Assembly (NCBI RefSeq): GCF_001552635.1
Contig: NZ_BCRO01000039.1
Coordinates: forward strand, 124,001-188,000
From: Actinomadura hibisca NBRC 15177
GTDB lineage: Bacteria; Actinomycetota; Actinomycetes; Streptosporangiales; Streptosporangiaceae
DNA length: 64,000 bases
Direction: 5' to 3'
Shown: piece by piece, positions 8,744 through 17,102 of the stretch
Numbering within the stretch: the first letter of the stretch is position 1
Layout of the letters: every line of letters starts with the position of its first letter
The notes under the pieces: model-generated
The model's database searches: none
Told to the model about the DNA's origin: nothing
Seen by the model: only the letters and a program-made list of their open reading frames with translations
Translations under genes and position numbers: made by a program

Positions 8744-10333
8744 TTGAGCAAGCCCGTCGTCCTCGTCGCAGAAGAACTCTCCCCGGCCGGCATCGCCGTC
8801 CTCGAATCCGACTTCGAGGTCCGGCACGTCGACGGCGCCGACCGCGCCGCGCTGCTGCCCGCCGTCGAAGACGTCGACGCGCTGATCGTCCGCAGCGCCA
8901 CCAAGGTCAACGCCGAGGTGTTCCAGCACGCCCGCAAGCTGCGCGTGGTCGCCCGCGCGGGCGTCGGCCTGGACAACGTCGACGTCGAGGCCGCCACCAA
9001 GGCCGGCGTCATGGTCGTCAACGCGCCCACCTCCAACATCGTCACCGCCGCCGAGCACGCCGTCGCGCTGCTGCTGGCCACCGCGCGCAACGTGCCGCAG
9101 GGCCACGCCGCCCTCAAGCAGGGCGAGTGGAAGCGCTCCAAGTACACCGGCGTCGAGCTCCAGGGCAAGACCGTCGGCGTCCTCGGCCTCGGCCGCATCG
9201 GCGTGCTGGTCGCCCAGCGTCTGGCCGCCTTCGACATGAACGTGGTCGCCTACGACCCGTACGTGCAGGCCGCCCGCGCCGCCCAGCTCGGCGTCAAGCT
9301 CGTCACCCTCGACGAGCTGCTGCAGGGCAGCGACTTCATCACCGTGCACCTGCCCAAGACGCCCGAGACCCTCGGCCTCATCGGCGACAAGGAGCTGCAC
9401 GAGGTCAAGCCCAGCGTGCGGATCGTCAACGCCGCGCGCGGCGGCATCGTGGACGAGGCCGCGCTCGACCTCGCCCTCAAGGACGGCCGCGTGGCCGGCG
9501 CCGGCATCGACGTGTTCTCCACCGAGCCGTGCACCGACAGCCCGCTGTTCCACCACGACAACGTCGTGGTCACCCCGCACCTGGGCGCCAGCACCCACGA
9601 GGCGCAGGAGAAGGCCGGCACCCAGGTCGCCCGCTCGGTGAAGCTGGCGCTGTCGGGCGAGTTCGTGCCCGACGCCGTCAACGTCCAGGGCGGCGCGGTC
9701 GCCGAGGACGTCAAGCCGGGCCTGCCGCTGGCCGAGAAGCTCGGCCGCATCTTCACCGCGCTGGCCGGCGGCGTGCCGGTGCGCTTCGACGTGGTGGTGC
9801 GCGGCGAGATCGCCGAGCACGACGTCAAGGTGCTGGAGCTGGCCGCGCTCAAGGGCGTGTTCGTGGACGTGACCGAGGAGGCGGTGACCTTCGTCAACGC
9901 CCCGCTGCTGGCCCGCGACCGCGGCGTCGAGGTCACCCTCACCACCACCGAGGACAGCCCCGACTGGCGCAACGTCGTGCAGGTGCGCGGCACCATGGGC
10001 GACGGCACCGTGGTCTCGGTGTCGGGCACCCTGACCGGGCCCAAGCACATCGAGCGCATCATCGAGGTCAACGGCTACGACATGGAGCTGGTGCCCACCG
10101 CGCACATGGGCTTCTTCGCCTACACCGACCGGCCCGGCATCGTCGGCACCGTCGGCAAGCTGCTGGGCGACGCGGGCGTCAACATCGCCAGCATGCAGGT
10201 CGGCCGGGACGTCAAGGGCGGCAAGGCGCTGATCGCGCTGACCGTCGACTCGGCGATCCCGACCCAGCTGGTGGACGCCATCTGCGCCGAGGTCGGCGCC
10301 GACGCCGGCCGCCGGGTGGACCTGGAGGCCTGA
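8744..10333 (+). CDS. serA: D-3-phosphoglycerate dehydrogenase
   Basis: This enzyme catalyses the first committed step of serine synthesis, 3-phosphoglycerate to 3-phosphohydroxypyruvate with NAD. The 529-aa length matches the long type I enzyme of actinobacteria. The NAD-binding motif is GVLGLGRIGVLVAQR, with NAARGGIVDEAAL and the catalytic-histidine region VTPHLGASTHEAQEKAG. The intervening domain and a C-terminal ACT domain (GFFAYTDRPGIVGTVGKLLG) follow, so serine feedback is likely. The TTG at 8744 is chosen for its GAAGGAC site (8731-8737) and the family N-terminus SKPVVLVAEELSP. It sits upstream of leuB-ilvE-cimA, a common actinobacterial neighbourhood. Confidence 0.97.
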   Translation: MSKPVVLVAEELSPAGIAVLESDFEVRHVDGADRAALLPAVEDVDALIVRSATKVNAEVFQHARKLRVVARAGVGLDNVDVEAATKAGVMVVNAPTSNIVTAAEHAVALLLATARNVPQGHAALKQGEWKRSKYTGVELQGKTVGVLGLGRIGVLVAQRLAAFDMNVVAYDPYVQAARAAQLGVKLVTLDELLQGSDFITVHLPKTPETLGLIGDKELHEVKPSVRIVNAARGGIVDEAALDLALKDGRVAGAGIDVFSTEPCTDSPLFHHDNVVVTPHLGASTHEAQEKAGTQVARSVKLALSGEFVPDAVNVQGGAVAEDVKPGLPLAEKLGRIFTALAGGVPVRFDVVVRGEIAEHDVKVLELAALKGVFVDVTEEAVTFVNAPLLARDRGVEVTLTTTEDSPDWRNVVQVRGTMGDGTVVSVSGTLTGPKHIERIIEVNGYDMELVPTAHMGFFAYTDRPGIVGTVGKLLGDAGVNIASMQVGRDVKGGKALIALTVDSAIPTQLVDAICAEVGADAGRRVDLEA

Positions 10334-10355
10334 GCCCCCACCGCGACACCGCGAG

Positions 10356-10385
10356 CGCCGCGTCCCCGATCCTGGGGACGCGGCG
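10356..10385 (+). terminator. serA terminator
   Basis: A perfect 12-bp GC stem (10356-10367 with 10374-10385) around a 6-nt loop begins 22 bases after the serA stop. The rest of the gap to 10633 shows no supported feature. Confidence 0.75.
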
Positions 10386-10633
10386 TTCCGCGTTTCCGCA
10401 GCTCAACGCGTTGACTGTCTCACCATGTGGGAAGTTCGGCCACCGCTCGGGACACCCGGCGAACCCGAAGGTACCGTGACTGGTAGCCGAGCGGCGCTTC
10501 GTAGTGACCCTTCGCAGCCGCGCGGGCCGGCCGGCGGGCCGTGTGAACCACGGCGCTCCCGGAGGGCGGCCCGACAACGCCATCCGCGCCGCCGTCCCCA
10601 CGGCGGCGTCCCTGCGACCATGGAGCGCATCCC

Positions 10634-10747
10634 ATGAACAACGACACGACCTTCGCCGTGCCCGCCGACGACTCCCAGGAGGAGGCGGCGCGCGCCCTCC
10701 AGACCGCCCTGGACCGCCGCGACAACGGGGGCAGCTCGGGCAAGTAG
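10634..10747 (+). CDS. Small acidic hypothetical protein, 37 aa
   Basis: A short frame starting MNNDTTFAVPADDSQEEAAR encodes a 37-aa hydrophilic, helix-prone peptide ending in NGGSSGK. A GGAG lies 8 bases before the ATG, and codon use has strong G/C at third positions. It ends 10 bases before the FhuF-like gene and may share its transcript. No family is recognised. The support is coding bias and spacing only. Confidence 0.4.
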   Translation: MNNDTTFAVPADDSQEEAARALQTALDRRDNGGSSGK

Positions 10748-10757
10748 CCTGGGCCGG

Positions 10758-11498
10758 GTGAGAACCGAGCCCGCCCGCACGACTGCTCGCACGACTGCCG
10801 GAACAGCCGCCGGAACGGACGTCGCCGGGGTGTTGCGCGAGGTCGCGGCGCTGGGCCCGTTCTTCACCCTCTCCACCGATCCGGCCGAGGCCGCCGACCC
10901 GGCGTGGCGGCCGATGCCGGAGATCGACGCTGCGCAGTTGCGCGGGATGGCCGAGCGGTACGCCGAGGGCCTCGGCACCGGCGAGCCGCGCGTGGGGGCC
11001 TCGATCCTGTTCCAGGGCCTGGCCGCGCGCGTGTGGTCCCCGGCGGTCGCGGCGGCGGCGCTCGGCGTCGTGCCCAACCTGTCCACGCTGCACTGGCGCT
11101 GGGTGCCCGGCGCGTCGATCTCCCTGAGGCTGGCCGAGCCCACGGGCTGGCATACCGGCGGCCGTACCCGCGATGGTGCCGCGCTGCTCCACCGCACCGT
11201 CGTGGACGGCCATCTGCGGCCGCTGCGCGAGGCCATGCGCGAGGTGGCCCGCCTCGCCGACGGCCTGATGTGGGGCAACGTCGCGTCCGCGCTGGTGGGC
11301 ACCGTCCACGCCGCGACGGCCCGCCCCGAGCTGGCCGCGCCCGTCCGCGCCCTCATCGACGACCTGCTGCTCCGCGAACCGCTGCTGGGCACCGGCTCGT
11401 TCGGCCGGGCCGGGTTCGTGCGGCGGAGCTGCTGCCTGTACTACCGCGTGCCGCCCGGCGGCGAGATGTGCGGCGACTGCGGCCTCCGGAAACACTGA
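10758..11498 (+). CDS. FhuF-like (2Fe-2S) ferric reductase protein
   Basis: This 246-aa protein ends in the FhuF C-terminal cysteine motif: RRSCCLYYRVPPGGEMCGDC, giving C-C-x10-C-x2-C for a [2Fe-2S] cluster. The upstream part (ASILFQGLAARVWSPAVAAAAL and LHWRWVPGASISL) fits the siderophore-iron reductase domain. Such cytoplasmic proteins release iron from imported ferric siderophores. No siderophore genes are adjacent. The GTG start at 10758 follows the 37-aa frame, and its exact position is not fixed by a strong ribosome site; the N-terminal ARTTARTTAGTAAGT looks like a variable extension. Confidence 0.82.
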   Translation: MRTEPARTTARTTAGTAAGTDVAGVLREVAALGPFFTLSTDPAEAADPAWRPMPEIDAAQLRGMAERYAEGLGTGEPRVGASILFQGLAARVWSPAVAAAALGVVPNLSTLHWRWVPGASISLRLAEPTGWHTGGRTRDGAALLHRTVVDGHLRPLREAMREVARLADGLMWGNVASALVGTVHAATARPELAAPVRALIDDLLLREPLLGTGSFGRAGFVRRSCCLYYRVPPGGEMCGDCGLRKH

Positions 11499-11541
11499 AC
11501 CCGCGCAGGAGGTCACCTGCGCGGGTCCGGGTCGGGAACGG

Positions 11542-12306
11542 TCAGGCGTTCACCGGTTCGGGCTTGGCCCGCTGCTTCTCGAAGGCCCGCTCGGTCAGGT
11601 AGCCGAACAGCAGGCCCAGCGTGGCCCACAGGGCGACCTGGAGGCCGAGCGAGGCGAGCCGGAAGTCCCACAGGACCGTGGCGGGGAACCCGTCGGCGAC
11701 CGCGTCCGGCTTGGGCGTCAGCCGGTACACGACGCCCAGCACGACGGCGAAGCCGACCGTGGAGACGATCGAGGCGTTCCACAGTCCCAGCTTCGGCGTC
11801 AGCCGCCGCCCCACGATGACCGCGGCGGCGGTGGCGAGGACGCCCAGCGCGACCATGCCGAAGTACAGCGCGGTGCGGCTGCCGATGGTGTCGGGGTTGC
11901 CGACCGCCGGGGGAGTGGCCGGGTACTTCAGGAACGGCACCAGCTCGACGGCGACGAACCCGGCCAGCGCGACCAGCGCGGCCGTGGCGCGGGCGCCCAG
12001 CGCGCCGAGCCGCCCGTAGGCGAACGCGAACGCGATGGCGAACAGCCCGCCGACCGCCACGCCGTAGAAGCCGAGCGCGGTGATCAGGCCGGTGGTCTTC
12101 TGCGTGGTGCGGCTGACCACCTCCTCCTCCGGTGCCTCGGCGGCGGCTCCGGCCGCGTGGTGGGCGTGCTCGGCGGCGGCCTGCGACTCCTCGAAGGAGA
12201 TGGCGTGCCCGACCTGGGGCTCGCCGTAGATCCAGGCGATCAGCAACGCAACCGCCGCGGCGGCCAGCCCGGCGAGCATGCCCCGGACCAGCAGTGATCT
12301 CATCAT
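11542..12306 (-). CDS. cbtA: CbtA-type cobalt transporter subunit
   Basis: This is a 254-aa membrane protein with about six hydrophobic segments and a His-rich loop after the first one (AEHAHHAAGAAAEAP). The start MMRSLLVRGMLAGLAAAAVA, the segment YGVAVGGLFAIAFAFAYGR and the FPATVLWDFRLASLG motif fit CbtA. CbtA and CbtB are predicted to form a B12-regulated cobalt uptake system. The gene is 21 bases downstream of cbtB on the same strand and both lie behind a cobalamin riboswitch, so cobalt supply is presumably raised when B12 is low. Confidence 0.9.
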   Translation of the reverse strand: MMRSLLVRGMLAGLAAAAVALLIAWIYGEPQVGHAISFEESQAAAEHAHHAAGAAAEAPEEEVVSRTTQKTTGLITALGFYGVAVGGLFAIAFAFAYGRLGALGARATAALVALAGFVAVELVPFLKYPATPPAVGNPDTIGSRTALYFGMVALGVLATAAAVIVGRRLTPKLGLWNASIVSTVGFAVVLGVVYRLTPKPDAVADGFPATVLWDFRLASLGLQVALWATLGLLFGYLTERAFEKQRAKPEPVNA

Positions 12307-12327
12307 GATGGTGGTTCGACCGCCGCT

Positions 12328-12546
12328 CTAGTGGCAGGGGAAGCCGAGCAGGTGCCGGCCGTCGTGGGTGAACTCGTGCACCCAGGTGCCGCCGAACAAC
12401 GAGGTGGCGCCCTGCTCCGCGCCGACGAAGTAGATCAGCACCACGCCGAGCACCGCGGCGAACACCGCCCAGGGCAGGATGTCGCGGACGGGGACGCGCA
12501 CCGGCGCCGGGCGTGCCGACGACGAGGGAACGGCGGACTGCGCCAT
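12328..12546 (-). CDS. cbtB: CbtB-type cobalt transporter subunit
   Basis: This 72-aa protein has one membrane segment (ILPWAVFAAVLGVVLIYFVG). Its C-terminal metal-binding tail carries the CbtB signature (VHEFTHDGRHLLGFPCH) with four histidines and a cysteine. It is the first gene after the cobalamin riboswitch and probably works with CbtA in cobalt import. The ribosome site GAGGAG is part of the riboswitch expression platform. An overlapping ATG lies 5 bases upstream in another frame. Confidence 0.92.
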   Translation of the reverse strand: MAQSAVPSSSARPAPVRVPVRDILPWAVFAAVLGVVLIYFVGAEQGATSLFGGTWVHEFTHDGRHLLGFPCH

Positions 12547-12579
12547 GTCATGCTCTCCTCACGGGGTTCACTCGCCCCG

Positions 12580-12736
12580 GTGATGGGAGGACGGCAGGTG
12601 AGTGTCCTGACTCCCGGATCGCCGTCTCCCTCCGACCTTCCAGCCGTGCCACGGCCGTGGTCGCGTGCGGGGGAGACTCCCCGGTCACAGTGGCGGGACC
12701 GTCCTGGAATCGCACCAGGTTCCTGCGCACTGCCGC
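12580..12736 (-). ncRNA. Cobalamin riboswitch upstream of cbtBA
   Basis: Read on the minus strand, the leader contains GGTGCGATTCCAGGACGG, then CCGCCACTGTGACCGGGGA, and later the B12-box-like stretch GAGTCAGGACACTCACCTGC (near 12593-12612). These are the conserved blocks of the adenosylcobalamin aptamer in the correct order. Between the aptamer and cbtB a GGGG-N8-CCCC hairpin lies next to the GAGGAG ribosome site, suggesting translational control. In this class, bound B12 normally shuts expression off. Confidence 0.92.
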
Positions 12737-12810
12737 CTCGATTGTTAACTTGTCGCCCAGAGCGTCCCCTTTGCCTGCCTCCGCCGTCAAGTCGCGCGCC
12801 CGCGCCGGGC

Positions 12811-12836
12811 GAGACCCCCGTCTCGATGGCTGAGAC
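12811..12836. promoter_or_regulatory. Putative NdgR operator upstream of leuB
   Basis: GTCTC-N7-GAGAC lies at 12820-12836, overlapped by a reversed GAGAC-N4-GTCTC dyad (12811-12824). A further GAGAC half-site is at 12852-12856. A TAGAGT -10 box at 12865-12870 ends six bases before the leuB ATG. The same 17-bp dyad is found before cimA and between ndgR and leuC. Confidence 0.6.
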
Positions 12837-12876
12837 CAATGCTCACGAACTGAGACGGTTGCGGTAGAGTGCGCGC

Positions 12877-13932
12877 ATGGCTTCCCGCAGCATCCGCCTC
12901 GCGGTCATCCCCGGTGACGGGATCGGCCCCGAGGTCGTCGCCGAGGGGCTGAAGGTCCTCCAGGCCGTCGCCCCCGCCTTCGACCTGGCGTTCGAGCAGA
13001 CCCCCTACGACCTGGGCGCGGCGCGCTGGCACCGCACGGGCGAGACGCTGCCGGACTCGGTGCTGGCGGAGCTGCGCGGCCACGACGCCATCCTGCTCGG
13101 CGCGATCGGCGACCCGAGCGTCCCCAGCGGCACCCTGGAGCGCGGGCTGCTGCTGCGCGCCCGGTTCGAGCTGGACCACTACGTCAACCTGCGCCCGGTG
13201 AAGCTGTTCCCGGGCGTCACCACCCCGCTGGCCGGGATCAAGCCCGCCGACATCGACATGGTCGTGGTCCGCGAGGGCACCGAGAGCCTGTACGCGGGCA
13301 CCGGCGGCGTGCTGCGCAAGGGCACCCCGCACGAGATCGCCACCCAGGAGAGCGTCAACACCGCCTTCGGCGTCGAGCGGGTCGTGCGCTACGCCTACGA
13401 GGTCGCCGCCAAGCGCGCCCGCAAGAAGCTGACGCTGGTCCACAAGGACAACGTCCTCACCTACGCGGGCGAGCTCTACCAGCGGGTCCTCAAGCAGGTC
13501 GGCGCGGAGTTCCCCGAGGTCACCACGGACTACGTGCACGTCGACGCGGCCACCATGTTCTTCGTCAACCAGCCGCAGCGCTTCGACGTGATCGTCACCG
13601 ACAACCTGTTCGGCGACATCATCACCGACATCGGCGCCGCGATCGCCGGGGGCATCGGCCTGGCCGCCTCCGGCAACCTCAACCCGGCCGGCGCCGCGCC
13701 CTCGATGTTCGAGCCGGTGCACGGCAGCGCCCCCGACATCGCCGGGCAGGGCAAGGCCGACCCGACCGCCACGATCCTGTCGGTCGCCATGCTGCTGGAC
13801 CACCTGGGCGCGGACGCCGCCGCCCGCCGCGTCGAGCAGGCCGTCTCCGACGACCTGGCCGAGCGGCGCGGGCAGGGCGCGCGCTCCACCGCCCAGATCG
13901 GCGACGCCATCGCCAAGCGAGTATCCGGCTAG
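12877..13932 (+). CDS. leuB: 3-isopropylmalate dehydrogenase
   Basis: This enzyme oxidatively decarboxylates 3-isopropylmalate to 2-ketoisocaproate in leucine synthesis. The 351-aa protein starts IRLAVIPGDGIGPEVVAEG. It has the substrate region MVVVREGTESLYAG, the lysine/aspartate segment LVHKDNVL, and the metal-binding NLFGDIITDIGAAIAGGIG. The EPVHGSAPDIAGQGKADPTA block is the family signature near the coenzyme site. The ATG is only six bases after a -10-like TAGAGT, so the mRNA is probably leaderless. The upstream dyad implies NdgR control together with cimA and leuCD. Confidence 0.97.
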   Translation: MASRSIRLAVIPGDGIGPEVVAEGLKVLQAVAPAFDLAFEQTPYDLGAARWHRTGETLPDSVLAELRGHDAILLGAIGDPSVPSGTLERGLLLRARFELDHYVNLRPVKLFPGVTTPLAGIKPADIDMVVVREGTESLYAGTGGVLRKGTPHEIATQESVNTAFGVERVVRYAYEVAAKRARKKLTLVHKDNVLTYAGELYQRVLKQVGAEFPEVTTDYVHVDAATMFFVNQPQRFDVIVTDNLFGDIITDIGAAIAGGIGLAASGNLNPAGAAPSMFEPVHGSAPDIAGQGKADPTATILSVAMLLDHLGADAAARRVEQAVSDDLAERRGQGARSTAQIGDAIAKRVSG

Positions 13933-14100
13933 CGGCGCGCCACCTGTAGAGCAGGACACTCCGGGCGTGCCTCGCGGCGCGCCCGGTTTCGTCATGCGCG
14001 CCGTGGACGAGGAGTGGGTCTAGACGAAGTACGACAATAGGGACTAAGGAATGCCGTGCGGCAACGGGGCCGCGCCGGCGATCCGCGAGAGGAAACCGCG

Positions 14101-15207
14101 ATGAGCAGCAACACCCTGGACTTCGAGGTCACGCCGAACGAGCGGCCGACGCCGGCCGCCGACCGCGAGGCGATCCTGGCGAACCCCGGCTGGGGGCAGC
14201 ACTTCACCGACCACATGGTCACCATCCGGTACTCCGCGGAGAAGGGCTGGCACGACGCCCGGCTCCAGCCGTACGGGCCGATCCCGCTCGACCCGGCCAG
14301 CCAGGTCCTGCACTACGCGCAGGAGCTGTTCGAGGGCCTCAAGGCCTACCGCCAGGACGACGGCTCGATCGTGTCCTTCCGCCCCTACATGAACGCCGCC
14401 CGGATGAACCGCTCGGCCCGGCGCATGGCGATGCCGGAGATCCCCGAGGAGCTGTTCGTCCAGGCGCTGGAGGTCCTGGTCCGCACCGACCGGGACTGGG
14501 TGCCCGGCACGCCCGGCTACAGCCTCTACCTGCGCCCGTTCATGTTCGCGACCTCCCGGGTGCTCGGCGTCAACCAGCCGTCCCAGGAGTACCTGTTCAT
14601 GGTGATCGCCTCGCCGTCGGGCAGCTACTACCCGCGCGGCATCAAGCCGGTCACCGTCTGGTTGTCGCAGAACTACACCCGCGCCGCGCCCGGCGGCACC
14701 GGCGAGGCCAAGACCGGCGGCAACTACGCCGCCTCGTTCGCCGGGCAGGCCGAGGCCGTCGCGCAGGGCTGCGACCAGGTCGTCTGGCTGGACGCCGTCG
14801 AGCACCGCTGGGTCGAGGAGGTGGGGTCGATGAACCTGATGTTCGTCTACGGCTCCGGTTCCGAAGCGCGCCTGCTGACCCCGGCGCTCACCGGCACGCT
14901 GCTGGCGGGCATCACCCGCGACTCCATGCTCAAGCTCGCCCCCGACCTCGGCATCCCGGTCGAGGAGGGCAAGATCAGCATCGAGGAGTGGCAGGCGGGC
15001 TGCGAGTCCGGCGAGATCAGCGAGGTGTTCGGCTGCGGCACCGCCGCCATCATCAGCCCGGTCGGCGCGGTCAGGGGCCCCGACCGGGAGTGGCGCATCG
15101 GCGACGGCGAGCCCGGCGAGATCTCGATGAAGCTGCGCGCCGAGCTGCTGGGCATCCAGTCCGGCTCCCGGCCCGACCCCTACGGCTGGGTCCACAAGAT
15201 CATCTGA
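14101..15207 (+). CDS. ilvE: Branched-chain amino-acid aminotransferase
   Basis: This PLP-dependent class IV aminotransferase makes the last step to leucine, isoleucine and valine, with glutamate as amino donor. The 368-aa protein has the family segments LHYAQELFEGLKAYR, RPYMNAARMNRSARRM, the PLP-lysine region GGTGEAKTGGNYAASF, and QVVWLDAVEHRWVEEVGSMN. The C-terminal GCGTAAIISPVG binds the cofactor phosphate side. The ATG at 14101 has GAGAGGAAA in front; an in-frame ATG at 14056 lacks a site. It stands between leuB and cimA but has its own leader and terminator. No GTCTC-N7-GAGAC dyad was found before it. Confidence 0.97.
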   Translation: MSSNTLDFEVTPNERPTPAADREAILANPGWGQHFTDHMVTIRYSAEKGWHDARLQPYGPIPLDPASQVLHYAQELFEGLKAYRQDDGSIVSFRPYMNAARMNRSARRMAMPEIPEELFVQALEVLVRTDRDWVPGTPGYSLYLRPFMFATSRVLGVNQPSQEYLFMVIASPSGSYYPRGIKPVTVWLSQNYTRAAPGGTGEAKTGGNYAASFAGQAEAVAQGCDQVVWLDAVEHRWVEEVGSMNLMFVYGSGSEARLLTPALTGTLLAGITRDSMLKLAPDLGIPVEEGKISIEEWQAGCESGEISEVFGCGTAAIISPVGAVRGPDREWRIGDGEPGEISMKLRAELLGIQSGSRPDPYGWVHKII

Positions 15208-15214
15208 GCCCGTC

Positions 15215-15252
15215 CCGGCCGCCCGGCATGCCCCCACGGGCCGGGCGGCCGG
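15215..15252 (+). terminator. ilvE terminator
   Basis: A perfect 12-bp stem (15215-15226 with 15241-15252) and a 14-nt loop follow the ilvE stop by 7 bases and insulate ilvE from the cimA promoter. Confidence 0.75.
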
Positions 15253-15257
15253 TCCCT

Positions 15258-15312
15258 CGCGTCTCAACAGGCGAGACGCGATGTGACGAATACGAGACGG
15301 CTGTGGCAGACT
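15258..15312 (+). promoter_or_regulatory. cimA promoter with putative NdgR operator
   Basis: GTCTC-N7-GAGAC (15261-15277) is extended to 8-bp arms by CGC/GCG flanks (15258-15280). Immediately after it are a possible -35 GTGACG (15283-15288) and -10 CAGACT (15307-15312) with an 18-bp spacer. Initiation would fall just before the leader ATG at 15322. An operator directly upstream of the -35 could serve activation or repression. Confidence 0.55.
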
Positions 15313-15321
15313 TCCGTCATC

Positions 15322-15366
15322 ATGCGCCACAGCCTCCTGATTATCGGCTGGCGCGCCGGCCACTGA
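15322..15366 (+). CDS. cimA leader peptide (attenuator), 14 aa
   Basis: A 15-codon frame encodes MRHSLLIIGWRAGH, with four consecutive branched-chain codons (Leu-Leu-Ile-Ile). It lies between the cimA promoter and an intrinsic terminator, the layout of a ribosome-mediated attenuator. There is no ribosome site, so it would be translated leaderless or nearly so. A 10-bp perfect hairpin (15351-15360 with 15376-15385) begins inside the leader and spans its stop. Confidence 0.65.
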   Translation: MRHSLLIIGWRAGH

Positions 15367-15385
15367 CGGAACACCGCCGGCGCGC

Positions 15386-15420
15386 AGACCTCTCACGTCC
15401 GTGAGGGGTCTTTTTGTTTC
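15386..15420 (+). terminator. Intrinsic terminator in the cimA leader
   Basis: The stem 15386-15396 with 15401-15411 has 11 pairs including one G-T and a 4-nt loop. It is followed by TTTTGTTT, a rare T-rich tail in this genome. It starts directly after the leader hairpin and 49 bases before cimA, so it must be bypassed for cimA expression. Confidence 0.8.
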
Positions 15421-15468
15421 TCCGGACGCCATGATCACCACCCGGCCCACATCCCTAGGGGGAAGCAG

Positions 15469-17046
15469 ATGCAGGGCGACGCCTTCCACGTCTACGACAC
15501 CACGCTGCGCGACGGCTCACAGCAGGAGGGGCTCAACCTCACCGTCGCCGACAAGCTCGCGATCGCGCGGCACCTGGACGACCTCGGCGTCGGCTTCATC
15601 GAGGGCGGGTGGCCGGGCGCCAACCCCAAGGACACCGAGTTCTTCAGGCTCGCTCGGACCGAGCTGGACCTGAGGCACGCGCAGCTCACCGCGTTCGGCG
15701 CGACCCGCCGGGCCGGTGCGAAGGCCGCCGACGACCCCCAGGTGGCCGCCCTGCGCGACTCGGGCGCGCCCGTCGTGACCCTGGTCGCCAAGAGTCACGA
15801 CCGGCACGTCGAGCTGGCCCTCCGCACGACGCTGGCGGAGAACCTCGCGATGATCCGCGACACGGTCTCCCACCTGCGTGCGGAGGGCCAACGCGTCTTC
15901 CTGGACGCCGAGCACTTCTTCGACGGTCACGCCGCCAACCGCGCCTACGCGCTGGAGGTCGTGCGCACCGCCGCCGAGGCCGGGGCCGACGTCATCGCCC
16001 TGTGCGACACCAACGGCGGGATGTTGCCCGACGAGCTGGCCGACGTCGTGCACGACGTGGTCGGCGTCGGCGCCCGCGTCGGCATCCACTGCCACGACGA
16101 CTCCGGCTGCGCGGTCGCCAACACCCTGGCCGCCGTGAAGGCGGGCGCCACCCACGTGCAGGGCTGCGCCAACGGGTACGGCGAGCGCAGCGGCAACGCC
16201 AACCTGTTCACGGTGGTCGGCAACCTCCAGCTCAAGCGCGGCATGGACCTGGTCAGCGACCGGCAGCTCGCCCAGATGACCCGCATCGCGCACGCGGTCT
16301 CCGAGGTCACCAACGTCGCGCCCGGCTCGCAGCAGCCCTACGTGGGCCTGTCGGCGTTCGCGCACAAGGCCGGGCTGCACGCCTCGGCGATCAAGGTGGA
16401 CCCCAACCTCTACCAGCACATCGACCCGGCCGCCGTCGGCAACGACATGCGGATGCTGGTGTCCAGCATGGCCGGGCGCGCCTCGGTCGAGCTGAAGGGC
16501 CGCGAGCTGGGCTACGACCTGTCGGGCGACAAGGCCCGGCAGGTGGTGGACCGGGTGAAGGAGCTGGAGAACACCGGCCACACCTTCGAGGCCGCCGACG
16601 CCTCCTTCGAGCTGCTGCTGCGCGAGGAGCTGACCGGCGTCCGGCAGCGGCACTTCGAGGTCGAGTCCTGGCGCACCATCGTCGAGCGCCGCGCCGACGG
16701 CGTCATGGTCAGCGAGGCCACCGTCAAGCTGCACACCAAGGGCGAGCGCATCATCGCCACCGGCGAGGGCAACGGCCCGGTCAACGCGCTGGACAACGCG
16801 CTGCGCACCGCCCTGGAGCGGCTCTACCCCGAGCTGGCCCGGATGGAGCTGGTGGACTACAAGGTCCGCATCCTGGAGGGTTCGCACGGCACCAGCGCGC
16901 GGACCCGGGTGCTGATCGAGTCCAGCGACGGCGAGCGCGAGTGGGGCACCGTCGGCGTGGAGGACAACGTCATCGCCGCGTCCTGGCAGGCGCTGGAGGA
17001 GGCGGTCAGCTACTGCCTGCTGCACGCGGGCTACGAGGCGGGCTGA
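15469..17046 (+). CDS. cimA: (R)-citramalate synthase
   Basis: This enzyme condenses acetyl-CoA and pyruvate to citramalate, the threonine-independent route to 2-ketobutyrate and isoleucine. The 525-aa protein begins with the DRE-TIM catalytic motif (DTTLRDGSQQEGLNLTVADK), followed by GFIEGGWPGANPKD and the metal motif GIHCHDDSGCAVANT. The C-terminal LeuA-type regulatory domain (VKLHTKGERIIATGEGNGPV) senses an end product. FIEGGWPG and the long C-terminus favour CimA over 2-isopropylmalate synthase. The ATG has a strong GGGGGAAG site. Expression is likely governed by the upstream dyad and by attenuation at a Leu-Leu-Ile-Ile leader. Confidence 0.93.
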   Translation: MQGDAFHVYDTTLRDGSQQEGLNLTVADKLAIARHLDDLGVGFIEGGWPGANPKDTEFFRLARTELDLRHAQLTAFGATRRAGAKAADDPQVAALRDSGAPVVTLVAKSHDRHVELALRTTLAENLAMIRDTVSHLRAEGQRVFLDAEHFFDGHAANRAYALEVVRTAAEAGADVIALCDTNGGMLPDELADVVHDVVGVGARVGIHCHDDSGCAVANTLAAVKAGATHVQGCANGYGERSGNANLFTVVGNLQLKRGMDLVSDRQLAQMTRIAHAVSEVTNVAPGSQQPYVGLSAFAHKAGLHASAIKVDPNLYQHIDPAAVGNDMRMLVSSMAGRASVELKGRELGYDLSGDKARQVVDRVKELENTGHTFEAADASFELLLREELTGVRQRHFEVESWRTIVERRADGVMVSEATVKLHTKGERIIATGEGNGPVNALDNALRTALERLYPELARMELVDYKVRILEGSHGTSARTRVLIESSDGEREWGTVGVEDNVIAASWQALEEAVSYCLLHAGYEAG

Positions 17047-17102
17047 TCAGGGCGGTCGCCCTGCCGGAGTTCATCGCGCCCTGCGCCGGGCATGATCGGT
17101 TC

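Noticed and set aside
10504..10761. 85-aa plus-strand frame upstream of the FhuF-like gene
   Set aside because: It overlaps the better-supported 37-aa frame in another phase, has Arg-rich low-complexity sequence and no ribosome site.
12846..12876. Consensus -35 box for leuB
   Set aside because: The expected positions read CTCACG or GCTCAC, too weak to report beyond the TAGAGT -10. The promoter may need an activator.
13933..14100. NdgR-type dyad before ilvE
   Set aside because: Only GTCTAGAC is present; the GTCTC-N7-GAGAC pattern is absent, so ilvE was not included in the proposed regulon.
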